A stretch of DNA of 64,000 nt from Nitriliruptoraceae bacterium (GTDB taxonomy: Bacteria > Actinomycetota > Nitriliruptoria > Nitriliruptorales > Nitriliruptoraceae), in the NCBI GenBank assembly GCA_007121785.1, contig SKJX01000047.1, positions 1-64,000 of the forward strand, written 5' to 3'. Below, piece by piece: positions 44,423 to 53,185 of this stretch. Under the pieces are notes generated by a model. It worked only from the letters and a program-made list of their open reading frames with translations. It made no database searches and was not told the origin of the DNA. Both the position numbers and the translations under genes were made by a program. Position 1 is the stretch's first letter. The number at the start of each line of letters is the position of its first letter.

Positions 44423-45949
44423 GTGCGGTTGGAACTCGAGGGGATCACCAAGCGCTTTCCGGGTGTCGTGGCCAACGACCATGTCGACCTCGTCGTCGAG
44501 GAAGGCGAGGTCCACGGGCTCCTCGGCGAGAACGGCGCCGGCAAGTCCACGCTGATGAACATCCTCTACGGCCTGTACGGTGCCGACGAGGGCGAGATCC
44601 GCATCGACGGCCAGCCGGTGGTGTTCAACGACCCGGGCGAGGCGATCGACGCTGGCATCGGCATGGTCCACCAGCACTTCATGCTCGTGCCGGTGTTCAC
44701 CGTCGCGGAGAACATCGTGCTCGGGGTGGAGCAGGTGTCCGGCCTGGGCAAGCTTGACCGCGCCCGTGCGTCGGAACAGGTCCGCGAGCTCGCGGAGCGC
44801 AGCGGCCTCCCGGTGGATCCGGATGCCAAGGTCGAGGACCTTCCCGTCGGTATCCAGCAGCGCGTGGAGATCCTCAAGGCGCTGTACCGGGATGCCAACC
44901 TGCTGATCCTGGACGAGCCCACCGCCGTGCTGACCCCCCAGGAGACCGACGATCTGTTCGAGGCCATCGCGTCGTTCCGTGACGAGGGCCGCTCGGTGGT
45001 GTTCATCTCCCACAAGCTGCGTGAGCACCGCGCCGTGGCCGACCGCATCAGCGTGCTGCGTCGCGGCAGCATCGTCGGCACGGCCGACCCCAACGAGGCC
45101 AGCGAACAGGATCTGGCCAACCTGATGGTCGGTCGCCCGGTGGCACTGGTGGTCGACAAACCACCGGCCAACCGGCAGGAGGCCGTCCTCGAGCTCGAGG
45201 GGCTCCACGTGGCCAACGCCCTCGGTGCGACGGTGGTCCACGACATCGATCTGCAGGTCGACCGCGGTGAGATCGTCGCCGTGGCCGGCGTCGAAGGCAA
45301 CGGTCAGTCACCACTGGTCGAGGCGATCACGGGGCTCCGTGAGATCCAACACGGGACCGTCTCGATCGGGGGGCGTTCGATCGCTGAGCTGACGCGCAAG
45401 CAGGTCCTGCGTGGGGGCGTCGGGCACGTCCCGGAGGACCGTGGTCGCGATGGGCTCATCGCCCAGTTCTCCATCGCGGAGAACCTGGTGATCAACCAGT
45501 GGGACATGGAACCGTTCGCCAAACGCCGCAGCCTGCAGTTCAAGGCCATCAGCGAGCACGCGAAGCGGCTGGTGGACCTCTACGACATCCGGACGCCATC
45601 GATCACCACCCCTGCGTCGTCGCTGTCGGGCGGCAACCAGCAGAAGCTGGTCATCGCCCGGGAGTTCGACCAGCCGATCGACCTGCTGGTCGCCTCGCAG
45701 CCGACCCGGGGGATCGATGTCGGCTCGATCGAGTTCATCCACAAGCAGCTGATTGCCAAACGTGACGAGGGCACCGCCGTCGTCCTCGTGTCCTCCGAAC
45801 TGGACGAGATCCTCGCGATCGCCGACCGCGTCGTCGTGATGTTCCAGGGACGCGCGGTCGGGCCGTTCGACATGCCGGTCAGCAAGGAGGCGCTGGGACT
45901 GATGATGGCCGGCGCGGATCCGGCCGAGGCGATGGCGAAGGGGGCTTGA
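44423..45949 (+). CDS. Nucleoside-type ABC transporter ATPase (double domain)
   Basis: 508 residues with two nucleotide-binding domains, as in sugar/nucleoside importers (RbsA/NupA type). First: GLLGENGAGKSTLMNILYGL, LPVGIQQRVEILKAL (signature region), LLILDEPTAVLTPQE. Second: VAGVEGNGQSPLVEAITGLR (a variant Walker A with Gln-Ser, usual in domain 2) and LSGGNQQKLVIAREF, then SQPTRGIDVGS. GTG start. Partner of the BMP protein and the two permeases. Confidence 0.94.
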   Translation: MRLELEGITKRFPGVVANDHVDLVVEEGEVHGLLGENGAGKSTLMNILYGLYGADEGEIRIDGQPVVFNDPGEAIDAGIGMVHQHFMLVPVFTVAENIVLGVEQVSGLGKLDRARASEQVRELAERSGLPVDPDAKVEDLPVGIQQRVEILKALYRDANLLILDEPTAVLTPQETDDLFEAIASFRDEGRSVVFISHKLREHRAVADRISVLRRGSIVGTADPNEASEQDLANLMVGRPVALVVDKPPANRQEAVLELEGLHVANALGATVVHDIDLQVDRGEIVAVAGVEGNGQSPLVEAITGLREIQHGTVSIGGRSIAELTRKQVLRGGVGHVPEDRGRDGLIAQFSIAENLVINQWDMEPFAKRRSLQFKAISEHAKRLVDLYDIRTPSITTPASSLSGGNQQKLVIAREFDQPIDLLVASQPTRGIDVGSIEFIHKQLIAKRDEGTAVVLVSSELDEILAIADRVVVMFQGRAVGPFDMPVSKEALGLMMAGADPAEAMAKGA

Positions 45950-45951
45950 CC

Positions 45952-47295
45952 ATGTCCGACGACACGCCCCGCCCGGAGGACGAACCCTCCTCCGAGGGTG
46001 CGTCCGGACCCGAGCAGTCGGGCACATCGGACAGCCCTGAGAGGCTGGAGACGGCCACATCGACGCTCGAAGCCGACGAGATCGAAGACGAGGAGGTCAG
46101 GGCGGCTCGTGAACGAGAACGCCAGGAGGTCTCGGTCGAGCTCGGTGCCACGGTCGGGCAGCGGTTCGTTCAAGCCGTCACCGGCAAGAGCCTGGTCGTA
46201 ACGTTGCTGTCCATCTTCTCGGCCCTGGTCATCGGTGCGCTGATCATCGCGTTCTCCGATGAGCCGACCCGCGAAGCGCTCGCCTACCTCACCGCCCGTC
46301 CCAGCGACACCCTGGTCAGCGCCTGGGCGGCGATCAGCGGCGCGTACGCCTCGATGTTCCGGGGCGCGTTCGCTGGCCCCGGTCCGATCTCGGAGACGCT
46401 GGTCGCCGCGACCCCGTTGATCCTGACCGGTCTGGCCGTCGCGGTCCCGCTTCGGACCGGCCTGTTCAACATCGGTGGTGAAGGTCAGATGGTCGCCGGC
46501 GGCACCGTCGCCGGTTTCCTCGGGTTCTGGCTCGTGGGACTGCCCTTCGTCATCCACCTCCCACTCGCGCTGCTGGCGGGCGCCCTCGCGGGCGCGCTGT
46601 ACGGGTGGATCCCGGGCATCCTCAAGGCACGCACGGGAGCCCATGAGGTCATCTCGACCATCATGCTCAACAACATCGCCCTGCTGGTGCTGACCTTCGC
46701 GCTCTCCACGGAGCTGTTCCGACGGGTGGACCGTGTCGACCCCATCTCCAAGAGCATCCAGGACTCGGCGATGCTGCCGCAGTTCGCGGAGGGGTTCCGG
46801 GTCAACGTCGGGCTTCTGCTCGCGTTGGCGCTCGCTGCGGTGATCTTCTGGATGATGGAACGGTCCACGGTCGGGTTCGAACTCAACGCCGTGGGACTCA
46901 ACCCCAACGCCGCAGCGACCGCGGGTATGAGCCCGGGACGCAGCATCGTGACCGCGATGACCACCGGTGGGATGTTGGCCGGCGTCGCCGGAGCGACGGT
47001 GGTCCTTGGCGTCCAAGGGCGCATCACCGACGGCTTCTCCGCCGGGTTGGGCTTCGAAGGCATCACGGTCGCCCTGCTCGGCCGTGGTGGCGTTGGTGGC
47101 ACCGTGGCCGCAGGCTTGCTGTTCGGCTCGATGCGTTCCGGTGGCCGCCTCATGCAGGCGGAGACCGGGATCGCGCTCGATCTGGTCCTGGTGCTCCAGG
47201 GCCTGATCATCGTCTTCATCGCCGCACCGGGTCTCGTGCGAGCGATCTATCGGATCAAGACCGACGGCCTCGCTGGCCAGATCTCCAAGGGGTGA
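45952..47295 (+). CDS. Nucleoside ABC transporter permease 1
   Basis: About 447 residues of the BPD_transp_2 family. The first 70 residues are cytosolic, acidic and unusual in length (RPEDEPSSEGASGPEQSGTS, ADEIEDEEVRAARERER). Then about ten helices, including ETLVAATPLILTGLAVAVPL, the conserved RTGLFNIGGEGQMVAGG loop and GAHEVISTIMLNN, which faces the ATPase. ATG 45952 sits 2 nt after the ATPase stop; GGGG purines lie upstream. Overlaps the next permease region by GTGA. Confidence 0.92.
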   Translation: MSDDTPRPEDEPSSEGASGPEQSGTSDSPERLETATSTLEADEIEDEEVRAARERERQEVSVELGATVGQRFVQAVTGKSLVVTLLSIFSALVIGALIIAFSDEPTREALAYLTARPSDTLVSAWAAISGAYASMFRGAFAGPGPISETLVAATPLILTGLAVAVPLRTGLFNIGGEGQMVAGGTVAGFLGFWLVGLPFVIHLPLALLAGALAGALYGWIPGILKARTGAHEVISTIMLNNIALLVLTFALSTELFRRVDRVDPISKSIQDSAMLPQFAEGFRVNVGLLLALALAAVIFWMMERSTVGFELNAVGLNPNAAATAGMSPGRSIVTAMTTGGMLAGVAGATVVLGVQGRITDGFSAGLGFEGITVALLGRGGVGGTVAAGLLFGSMRSGGRLMQAETGIALDLVLVLQGLIIVFIAAPGLVRAIYRIKTDGLAGQISKG

Positions 47296-47300
47296 CGACC

Positions 47301-48563
47301 GTGAGCGCTGTCACGCTGCAAGCACCGGAGGAGTTGGCCCGCCGCAACCGCCGGTTCGGGATCTTCTCCCTAGCGTGTGCCGCCGTGATGCTCGGCGTCT
47401 TCGCGACCGTCCCGGCCGGTTCTCAGGCCACGTTCATCCTCAACGACGCCCGCGGTCAGGCCATCGACATTCCGTTGCTGGTCGTCTCGGTCACGCCCGC
47501 GGTGATCGTCATGGCGGTCATCGTCCTGGCGATCGCCGGTGTGCAGTTCACCCGTGGTTTCGGCCGACGCTCGGTCGTCATGACCGGCGTGGTCGCGATG
47601 TTGCTCGTCGCGGCCTTCCTGACCTGGGCCGCGACGGACTCGGCCGTGTCCCTCATCGCGCTGCTGCGCGGCACGATCCGCAGTGCGACCCCGATCGCGT
47701 TCGGCGCGATGGCGGGCGTGCTGGGCGAACGTGCCGGGGTCATCAACATCGCGATCGAGGGGCAGTTGGTCTCCGGCGCGTTCGCCGCCGCCCTCACCTC
47801 CACGCTGTTCGCCAGCGCGTGGATCGGGCTCGGAGGCGGGATCCTGGCCGGGATGCTCATCGGCGCGATGCTCGCGGTGCTCACGATCAAGTTCCGAGCC
47901 GATCAGATCGTCTCCGGCGTGGTCCTGTGGGTGCTCGCGGTCGGGACAACCTCGTTCCTCACGACCCAGGTCCTCGGCCGTGACGCCGCGGCGTACAACA
48001 CCCCGGTGCGGTTCCCGTCGTTGGAGATCCCGCTCCTGTCGCAGATCCCGATCATCGGGCCGGTGCTGTTCCGCCACACCATCATCGGCTTCCTGATGTT
48101 CATCGGCGTCGGTGCGCTCAGCTACGCGCTGTTCCAGACCCGGTGGGGCCTGCGGCTGCGGTCGGTCGGTGAGCATCCGCGGGCGGCGGACACGGTTGGG
48201 ATCAACGTCCTGGCGACCCGCTACAAGGCGGTGATCCTGGGCGGTGCGTTCGCCGGGGTCGGGGGTGCGTGGTTCACGCTCGACGCGACGGGACAGTTCT
48301 CACGCGAGATGAGCGGTGGACGAGGGTTCATCGCGCTGGCGGCGATGCTGGTCGGTCGACACAGCCCGATCGGCGCCTTCGGTGCTGCGTTGCTGTTCGG
48401 GTTCGCCACCGGGCTGGCGACCACGGTCCAGCGGCTGCCGGTCCCGATCCCCTCGACGCTGATGCTCACCGCCCCCTACGTGATCACGATCCTGGTGGTC
48501 GCTGGTCTGGTCGGGCGGCTGCGGCCACCGGCGGCCGTCGGCAAGCCCTACATCAAGGAGTGA
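47301..48563 (+). CDS. Nucleoside ABC transporter permease 2
   Basis: About 420 residues, second BPD_transp_2 permease. Conserved GTIRSATPIAFGAMAGVLGE, RAGVINIAIEGQLVSGAFAA, FRADQIVSGVVLWVLAVGTT (ATPase-coupling loop) and GGAFAGVGGAWFTLDATGQF, ending YIKE. GTG 47301 has AAGGGG 8 nt upstream; GTG 47292 overlapping the previous stop is the alternative. Heterodimerises with permease 1. Last gene of the transporter operon. Confidence 0.92.
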   Translation: MSAVTLQAPEELARRNRRFGIFSLACAAVMLGVFATVPAGSQATFILNDARGQAIDIPLLVVSVTPAVIVMAVIVLAIAGVQFTRGFGRRSVVMTGVVAMLLVAAFLTWAATDSAVSLIALLRGTIRSATPIAFGAMAGVLGERAGVINIAIEGQLVSGAFAAALTSTLFASAWIGLGGGILAGMLIGAMLAVLTIKFRADQIVSGVVLWVLAVGTTSFLTTQVLGRDAAAYNTPVRFPSLEIPLLSQIPIIGPVLFRHTIIGFLMFIGVGALSYALFQTRWGLRLRSVGEHPRAADTVGINVLATRYKAVILGGAFAGVGGAWFTLDATGQFSREMSGGRGFIALAAMLVGRHSPIGAFGAALLFGFATGLATTVQRLPVPIPSTLMLTAPYVITILVVAGLVGRLRPPAAVGKPYIKE

Positions 48564-48851
48564 TCGACCTCCCTCGGCGGCGATCACGGTCACCGCAGGC
48601 GAGGACGGTGCGCGCAGCTCGGCGCCTGCGTCGCGGCCCCGCGGGCCTCGGCGCGCGCGACGGCGCCGGGTCGCGGACCGATGCCCGGCCACGAGGGCAG
48701 GTCTCGGACGGCTGGTGCCCCGGCGCCGGGTCGGCCGCCGGTGGACCGCTTTGGCGTCAGCGGGTGTGGCACGGTTGACTGCCGGCGACGACCGGCGGCC
48801 CACCGACGGCCCGCCGACTCCACCCGCACCGCGACCTCTCGGAGGCCTTCC

Positions 48852-49967
48852 GTGTCCGACCTCGTCATCCCACCCGATCTCCTGCCGGAGGACGGCCGGT
48901 TCGGCTGTGGCCCGAGCAAGGTGCGGCCCGAGGCGATGGCGCGGCTCGCGGAGGTCGCTGACGGTCTCCTCGGCACCTCGCACCGACAGCCACCGGTGCG
49001 TGATCAGGTCCGGCGCCTGCAGGACGGGATCCGGACGCTGTTCCGGGCGCCGAGCGACTACGAGGTGCTGGTGAGCGTCGGCGGAGCGACCGCGTTCTGG
49101 GACGCGGCGGCGTTCGGGCTCGTCGAGCAGCGATCGCGCCACTACGTGTTCGGCGAGTTCAGCGGGAAGTTCGCGACGGCCACCGACGCTGCACCGTGGC
49201 TGGAGGAACCGGATCTGGTCGAGGCGGCGTTCGGCTCGCGACCGACCCCCGGCTCGGCCCCGGGATGCGACGTGCAGGCGTTCACCCACAACGAGACCTC
49301 CACCGGTGTCATGCAGGATCCGGTCCGTGCGGACGACGCCTTGGTGCTCGTCGACGCGACCTCCGGTGCCGGAGGCCTGCCGGTCGACATCACGCAGGTC
49401 GATGCCTACTACTTCAGCCTCCAGAAGGGCTTCGCGTCCGAAGGTGGGTTCACGGTCGCCCTGCTCTCGCCGGCCGCCGTCGAACGGATCGAGCGGATCG
49501 CGGCGAGCGATCGCTACATCCCGACGTTCCTGGATCTGGCGACGGCCTTGGGCAACAGCCGCAAGCACCAGACCTACAACACCCCGGCGGTCAGTTCGGT
49601 GTTCCTCGCGGCGGAACAGGTCGAGTGGCTGCTCGCGACCCACCACGACCTGGACGGCGTCGTCGGCGCGCAGCAGGCGAAGGCGGACCACGTCTACGGC
49701 TGGGCGCAGGAGCGTCCGTTCGCGAGCCCGTTCGTCGACGATCCGGCCGCTCGGTCCCTGGTCGTGGCGACCGTCGACCTGGACGAGACGGTGAGCGCGA
49801 CGGAGGTCAACGCCGTGCTCCGCGCGAACGGAGTGCTGGACACCGACGCCTACCGGAAGCTCGGCCGCAACCAGCTCCGGGTCGGGATGTTCCCCGCGAT
49901 CGACGCGGCCGACCTCGCGGCCTACACCGCCTGCGTCGACTGGATCGTCGAGCAGCTCACCCCCTGA
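48852..49967 (+). CDS. serC: Phosphoserine aminotransferase (mycobacterial type)
   Basis: PLP enzyme of serine synthesis. 371 residues. Seen: RFGCGPSKVRPEAMARLAEV, LGTSHRQPPVRDQVR, FTHNETSTGVM, VLVDATSGAGGLPVDITQVD, and AYYFSLQKGFASEGG with the Schiff-base Lys at about 192. The substitution pattern (GPSKVR, SLQKGFA) is that of the short actinobacterial class rather than E. coli SerC. GTG with GGAGG 6 nt upstream. serA and serB are not in the window. Confidence 0.93.
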   Translation: MSDLVIPPDLLPEDGRFGCGPSKVRPEAMARLAEVADGLLGTSHRQPPVRDQVRRLQDGIRTLFRAPSDYEVLVSVGGATAFWDAAAFGLVEQRSRHYVFGEFSGKFATATDAAPWLEEPDLVEAAFGSRPTPGSAPGCDVQAFTHNETSTGVMQDPVRADDALVLVDATSGAGGLPVDITQVDAYYFSLQKGFASEGGFTVALLSPAAVERIERIAASDRYIPTFLDLATALGNSRKHQTYNTPAVSSVFLAAEQVEWLLATHHDLDGVVGAQQAKADHVYGWAQERPFASPFVDDPAARSLVVATVDLDETVSATEVNAVLRANGVLDTDAYRKLGRNQLRVGMFPAIDAADLAAYTACVDWIVEQLTP

Positions 49968-50105
49968 GCCGTCGCTGCGGTCGGTCAGCGGGACTCGGCG
50001 CGAGGCCAGGACCGGTCGCGGAGCCCTGCGCGCGTCGAGCGGCACGATGCGCGGTTGCGCTCAGGGTCGGTAGCCGACGACTGAGCGGCACGACGACCGC
50101 GCCGG

Positions 50106-50600
50106 TCAGCGAGATGGAAGCGCGAACAGGTCGGGAAGCCGGTCGGGGTCGATGAAGGCCTCGACGCCGGTGACGGTCAGGACGGCCACGGTGACCGACC
50201 ACACCGCCAGGCTCGAGCCGAACCAGACCAACGAGCGGCGGTTGGTCGCACCGGTGGCCATCGCCCCGAGCGCGGCGACGTGTACGCCGGTCAGCAACGG
50301 TCCGAGCATAGCCAGGCCCGGAAGCCCGTAGGTGGCGGCCAAACGCCTCGCTCGCTGACCGCGTCGCGAGGCGGCAGGCTCGTCCGGGGCCCGACCCCGC
50401 CGCACCCGCCACCAGCCACGTAGCCGTTCCCCCGCGACCAACAGGGGGACGAGCGTCGAGAGGTTGCCGATCGCTGCGACGATGGTCACCGGCAGTGGCG
50501 GCAGACCGGCGACGATCGCGGCGGGGATCACGAACAGGATCTCCACGGCCGGTGTCGCGGCTGCCAGGAAGACGATGACGTAGGCCCACAACTCGCTCAC
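50106..50600 (-). CDS. Small multidrug export (Sm_multidrug_ex) family membrane protein
   Basis: 164 residues; GTG with GGAGGTG 5 nt upstream. Four hydrophobic segments: LWAYVIVFLAAATPAVEIL, IPAAIVAGLPPLPVTIVAAI, LAMLGPLLTGVHVAALGAMA and VWFGSSLAVWSVTVAVLTV, with a long basic loop (GWWRVRRGRAPDEPAASRR). The pattern PAVEILFVIPAAIVAG and the intramembrane Pro residues resemble the small multidrug export/DedA-like fold. Drug export is only a family name; function is unknown. Ends face to face with serC. Confidence 0.7.
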   Translation of the reverse strand: MSELWAYVIVFLAAATPAVEILFVIPAAIVAGLPPLPVTIVAAIGNLSTLVPLLVAGERLRGWWRVRRGRAPDEPAASRRGQRARRLAATYGLPGLAMLGPLLTGVHVAALGAMATGATNRRSLVWFGSSLAVWSVTVAVLTVTGVEAFIDPDRLPDLFALPSR

Positions 50601-50637
50601 GGTCGCACCTCCGACGCCACCTAGTGGGCGGTGCCCG

Positions 50638-51615
50638 TTACGGGAGCAACCTGCGGACCTCGGAGGCCGCCTCGTTGCCGAAGACCCCGCCGAACCGTTC
50701 GGCGAACTCGTCCGCGTCGATCGAGTACTCCTGGGTCCCGACGTGCTCGAGTACGTAGGTGGCGACCATCGACCCGATCTGTGCGCTGCGTTCCAACGAG
50801 CAGCGCCAGGATAGCCCCGCCAGGAAGCCGGCCCGGAAGGCATCGCCGACACCGGTCGGGTCCGTGCGTTGCTGCTCCGGTGCGGCGGGGACCTCGGTGA
50901 CCACGCCATCCTGGCTGTCGATGATGCAGCCCTTGGCACCCAGGGTGGTGATGCGGTGCCCGACACGGGAGAGGACCTCCTCGGCGGACCAACCGGTCTT
51001 CGACTCCAGGAGGGTGCGTTCGTAGTCGTTGGTGATCAGGAACGTCGCGTCGTCGACGAGCTTGCGGACCTGCTCGCCGTCCATCCGGGCCAACTGCTGG
51101 CCGGGATCAGCCATGAACGGCACCCCGATCTGGCGACACTCCTCGGTGTGGCGGATCATCGCTTCGGGGTCGTTTGGGGAGATGACGGCCAGGTCGATCC
51201 TGCCGCTGCGTTCCGCGATGGGTGCCAGCTCGATGAACCTGGCCTCCTCCATCGCGCCGGTGTAGAACGACGCCATCTGGTTCTGGTCGAGGTCGGTGGT
51301 GCAGAGGAACCTCGCGGTGTGCCGCAGCTCCGAGACGCGCACCCCCGAGGTATCCACACCGTGCCGCTTGAGCCACGCTCGGTAGTCGGTGTTGAAGTCC
51401 TCACCGACCGCACCGACCAGGACGGGGGAGAGCCCGAGCTGACCGAGGCCGAACGCCACGTTCGCCGCGACCCCACCGCGGCGTACCTCCAGTTCGTCGA
51501 CCAGGAACGACAGGCTGACGCGGTCGAGCTGGTCGGGGACCAGTTGCTCGGAGAAGCGACCAGGGAACGTCATCAGGTAGTCGGTTGCGATCGAACCGGT
51601 GACGGCGATGCGCAC
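50638..51615 (-). CDS. adoK: Adenosine kinase (actinobacterial, PfkB family)
   Basis: Phosphorylates adenosine to AMP. 325 residues, closely following the mycobacterial enzyme: IAVTGSIATDYLMTFPGRFS, VSLSFLVDELEVRRGGVAAN, HTARFLCTTDLDQNQMASFY, ISPNDPEAMIRHTEECR, FMADPGQQLARM, NDYERTLLESKTGW, and DPTGVGDAFRAGFLAGLSWR with the catalytic Asp. GTG 51615 with GGAGGG about 5 nt upstream. It pairs in function with ahcY and with the nucleoside importer: together they recycle or capture adenosine. Confidence 0.93.
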   Translation of the reverse strand: MRIAVTGSIATDYLMTFPGRFSEQLVPDQLDRVSLSFLVDELEVRRGGVAANVAFGLGQLGLSPVLVGAVGEDFNTDYRAWLKRHGVDTSGVRVSELRHTARFLCTTDLDQNQMASFYTGAMEEARFIELAPIAERSGRIDLAVISPNDPEAMIRHTEECRQIGVPFMADPGQQLARMDGEQVRKLVDDATFLITNDYERTLLESKTGWSAEEVLSRVGHRITTLGAKGCIIDSQDGVVTEVPAAPEQQRTDPTGVGDAFRAGFLAGLSWRCSLERSAQIGSMVATYVLEHVGTQEYSIDADEFAERFGGVFGNEAASEVRRLLP

Positions 51616-51724
51616 GGGGCCCTCCGGGGTTCGTGGGGCGAGCAGCGTAGTCGGGGCCATCCGGTGCGGTGTGCGGCCATCGGCCAGTGACGGATGGCGC
51701 TGGCCGACCCCGTCCGGCGCCACC

Positions 51725-51730
51725 TAGGTT
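51725..51730 (+). promoter_or_regulatory. Putative -10 box for lat
   Basis: TAGGTT, 50 nt before ATG 51781. Confidence 0.3.
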
Positions 51731-51780
51731 CCTCGAGGCGGCCCGATCTGGGCTGCGAGCGCAACCGTTGGAGGAACGAC

Positions 51781-53166
51781 ATGGTCGAGTCAGGGCAGGC
51801 CGAGATGCCCGCCGGCGCGGTGCCATCGACGACCGCCGTCTCGGACGAACCCGGCGAAGGCAGGGACATCCTCGCGTCGCTGTCGCGGCACCTGCTGGTC
51901 GACGGCTACGACCTGGTCCTCGACCTCGACCGCAGCCAGGGCACGTACCTGATCGACGCACGCTCCGGGGCCAGCTACCTCGACCTGTTCACCTTCTTCG
52001 CCTCGAACGCGCTCGGCATGAACCACCCCGCGCTGGTCGACACCGACGTGCAGCGCCGCCTGGCACGGGCGGCGACCAACAAGCCGTCGAACTCCGACGT
52101 CTACACCCACGAGCTCGAAGCGTTCGTCACGACCTTCCAACGGGTACTCGGCGATCCGGCCCTGCCGCACCTGTTCCTGGTCGAAGGTGGTGCACTCGCG
52201 GTCGAGAACGCGCTCAAGACGGCCTTCGACTTCAAATCCCGGCACAACGAAGCCGCCGGCCGTGACCCGTCGCTGGGAGGGCAGGCGCTGCACCTGACCG
52301 GTGCGTTCCACGGTCGCAGCGGCTACACGATGAGCCTGACCAACACCGACCCGAACAAGACGGCGAGGTTCCCCCGTTTCGACTGGCCGCGGATCGACAC
52401 CCCGGCGCTGACCTTCCCACTGGACGTGAACGAGGCGACGAACCGCGCCGCGGAGGACCACGCGCTGTCGCAGGCGCGCGCCGCGTTGGAGGCCGCGCCA
52501 CACGACATCGCCTGCATCATCGCCGAGCCGATCCAGGGCGAAGGGGGCGATCGTCACCTCTCGGGCCGGTTCCTCGCCGGACTCCAGGCGCTCGCCCACG
52601 AGTGGGACGCCCTGTTCGTCCTCGACGAGGTCCAGACCGGTGTCGGCATGACGGGCACGCCCTGGGCCTACCAAGCGTTGGGCCTGCAGCCGGATGTGGT
52701 CGCGTTCGGCAAGAAGACGCACGTCTGCGGCATCATGGCCGGCGGTCGGCTCGACACCATCGACGACCACGTCTTCCGAACCTCGTCGCGGCTGAACTCG
52801 ACGTTCGGTGGCAGCCTGGTCGACATGGTGCGGGCCACCGTGATCCTCGAGACGATCGAGCGCGACCGGCTCATCGAGCGGGCGGCGATCCTCGGCGCCG
52901 GCCTGCTCACGGATCTGCACGGGCTGGCCGACCGCGTGCCGGCGGTCACCCAACCGCGCGGACGCGGCCTGATGTGCGCGGTCGACCTGCCGGACGCGAG
53001 CACGCGCGACGAGGTCCTCGGCCGGCTGTTCAGCGTCGAGCAGGTGATGCTGCTCGGCTGCGGGCCACGCTCGATCCGCTTCCGTCCGCCGTTGACGGTG
53101 CACGCCGACGAGCTGACCCGTGCCGTCTCCGCGCTCGAACGCTCCATCACCGATGTCCTGGGCTGA
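51781..53166 (+). CDS. lat: L-lysine 6-transaminase
   Basis: PLP class-III aminotransferase that moves the epsilon-amino group of lysine to 2-oxoglutarate. 461 residues. Seen: ATNKPSNSDVYTHELEAFV, LFLVEGGALAVENALKTAF, HLTGAFHGRSGYTMSLTNTD, EPIQGEGGDRH, FVLDEVQTGVGMTG and VAFGKKTHVCGIMAGG, whose Lys pair (about 311-312) matches the active-site Lys of mycobacterial LAT. ATG with GGAGGAA 5 nt upstream. The semialdehyde dehydrogenase gene follows after 19 nt, making a two-step lysine to 2-aminoadipate route. Confidence 0.93.
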   Translation: MVESGQAEMPAGAVPSTTAVSDEPGEGRDILASLSRHLLVDGYDLVLDLDRSQGTYLIDARSGASYLDLFTFFASNALGMNHPALVDTDVQRRLARAATNKPSNSDVYTHELEAFVTTFQRVLGDPALPHLFLVEGGALAVENALKTAFDFKSRHNEAAGRDPSLGGQALHLTGAFHGRSGYTMSLTNTDPNKTARFPRFDWPRIDTPALTFPLDVNEATNRAAEDHALSQARAALEAAPHDIACIIAEPIQGEGGDRHLSGRFLAGLQALAHEWDALFVLDEVQTGVGMTGTPWAYQALGLQPDVVAFGKKTHVCGIMAGGRLDTIDDHVFRTSSRLNSTFGGSLVDMVRATVILETIERDRLIERAAILGAGLLTDLHGLADRVPAVTQPRGRGLMCAVDLPDASTRDEVLGRLFSVEQVMLLGCGPRSIRFRPPLTVHADELTRAVSALERSITDVLG

Positions 53167-53185
53167 ACCCGCCAAGGAGGCTGCG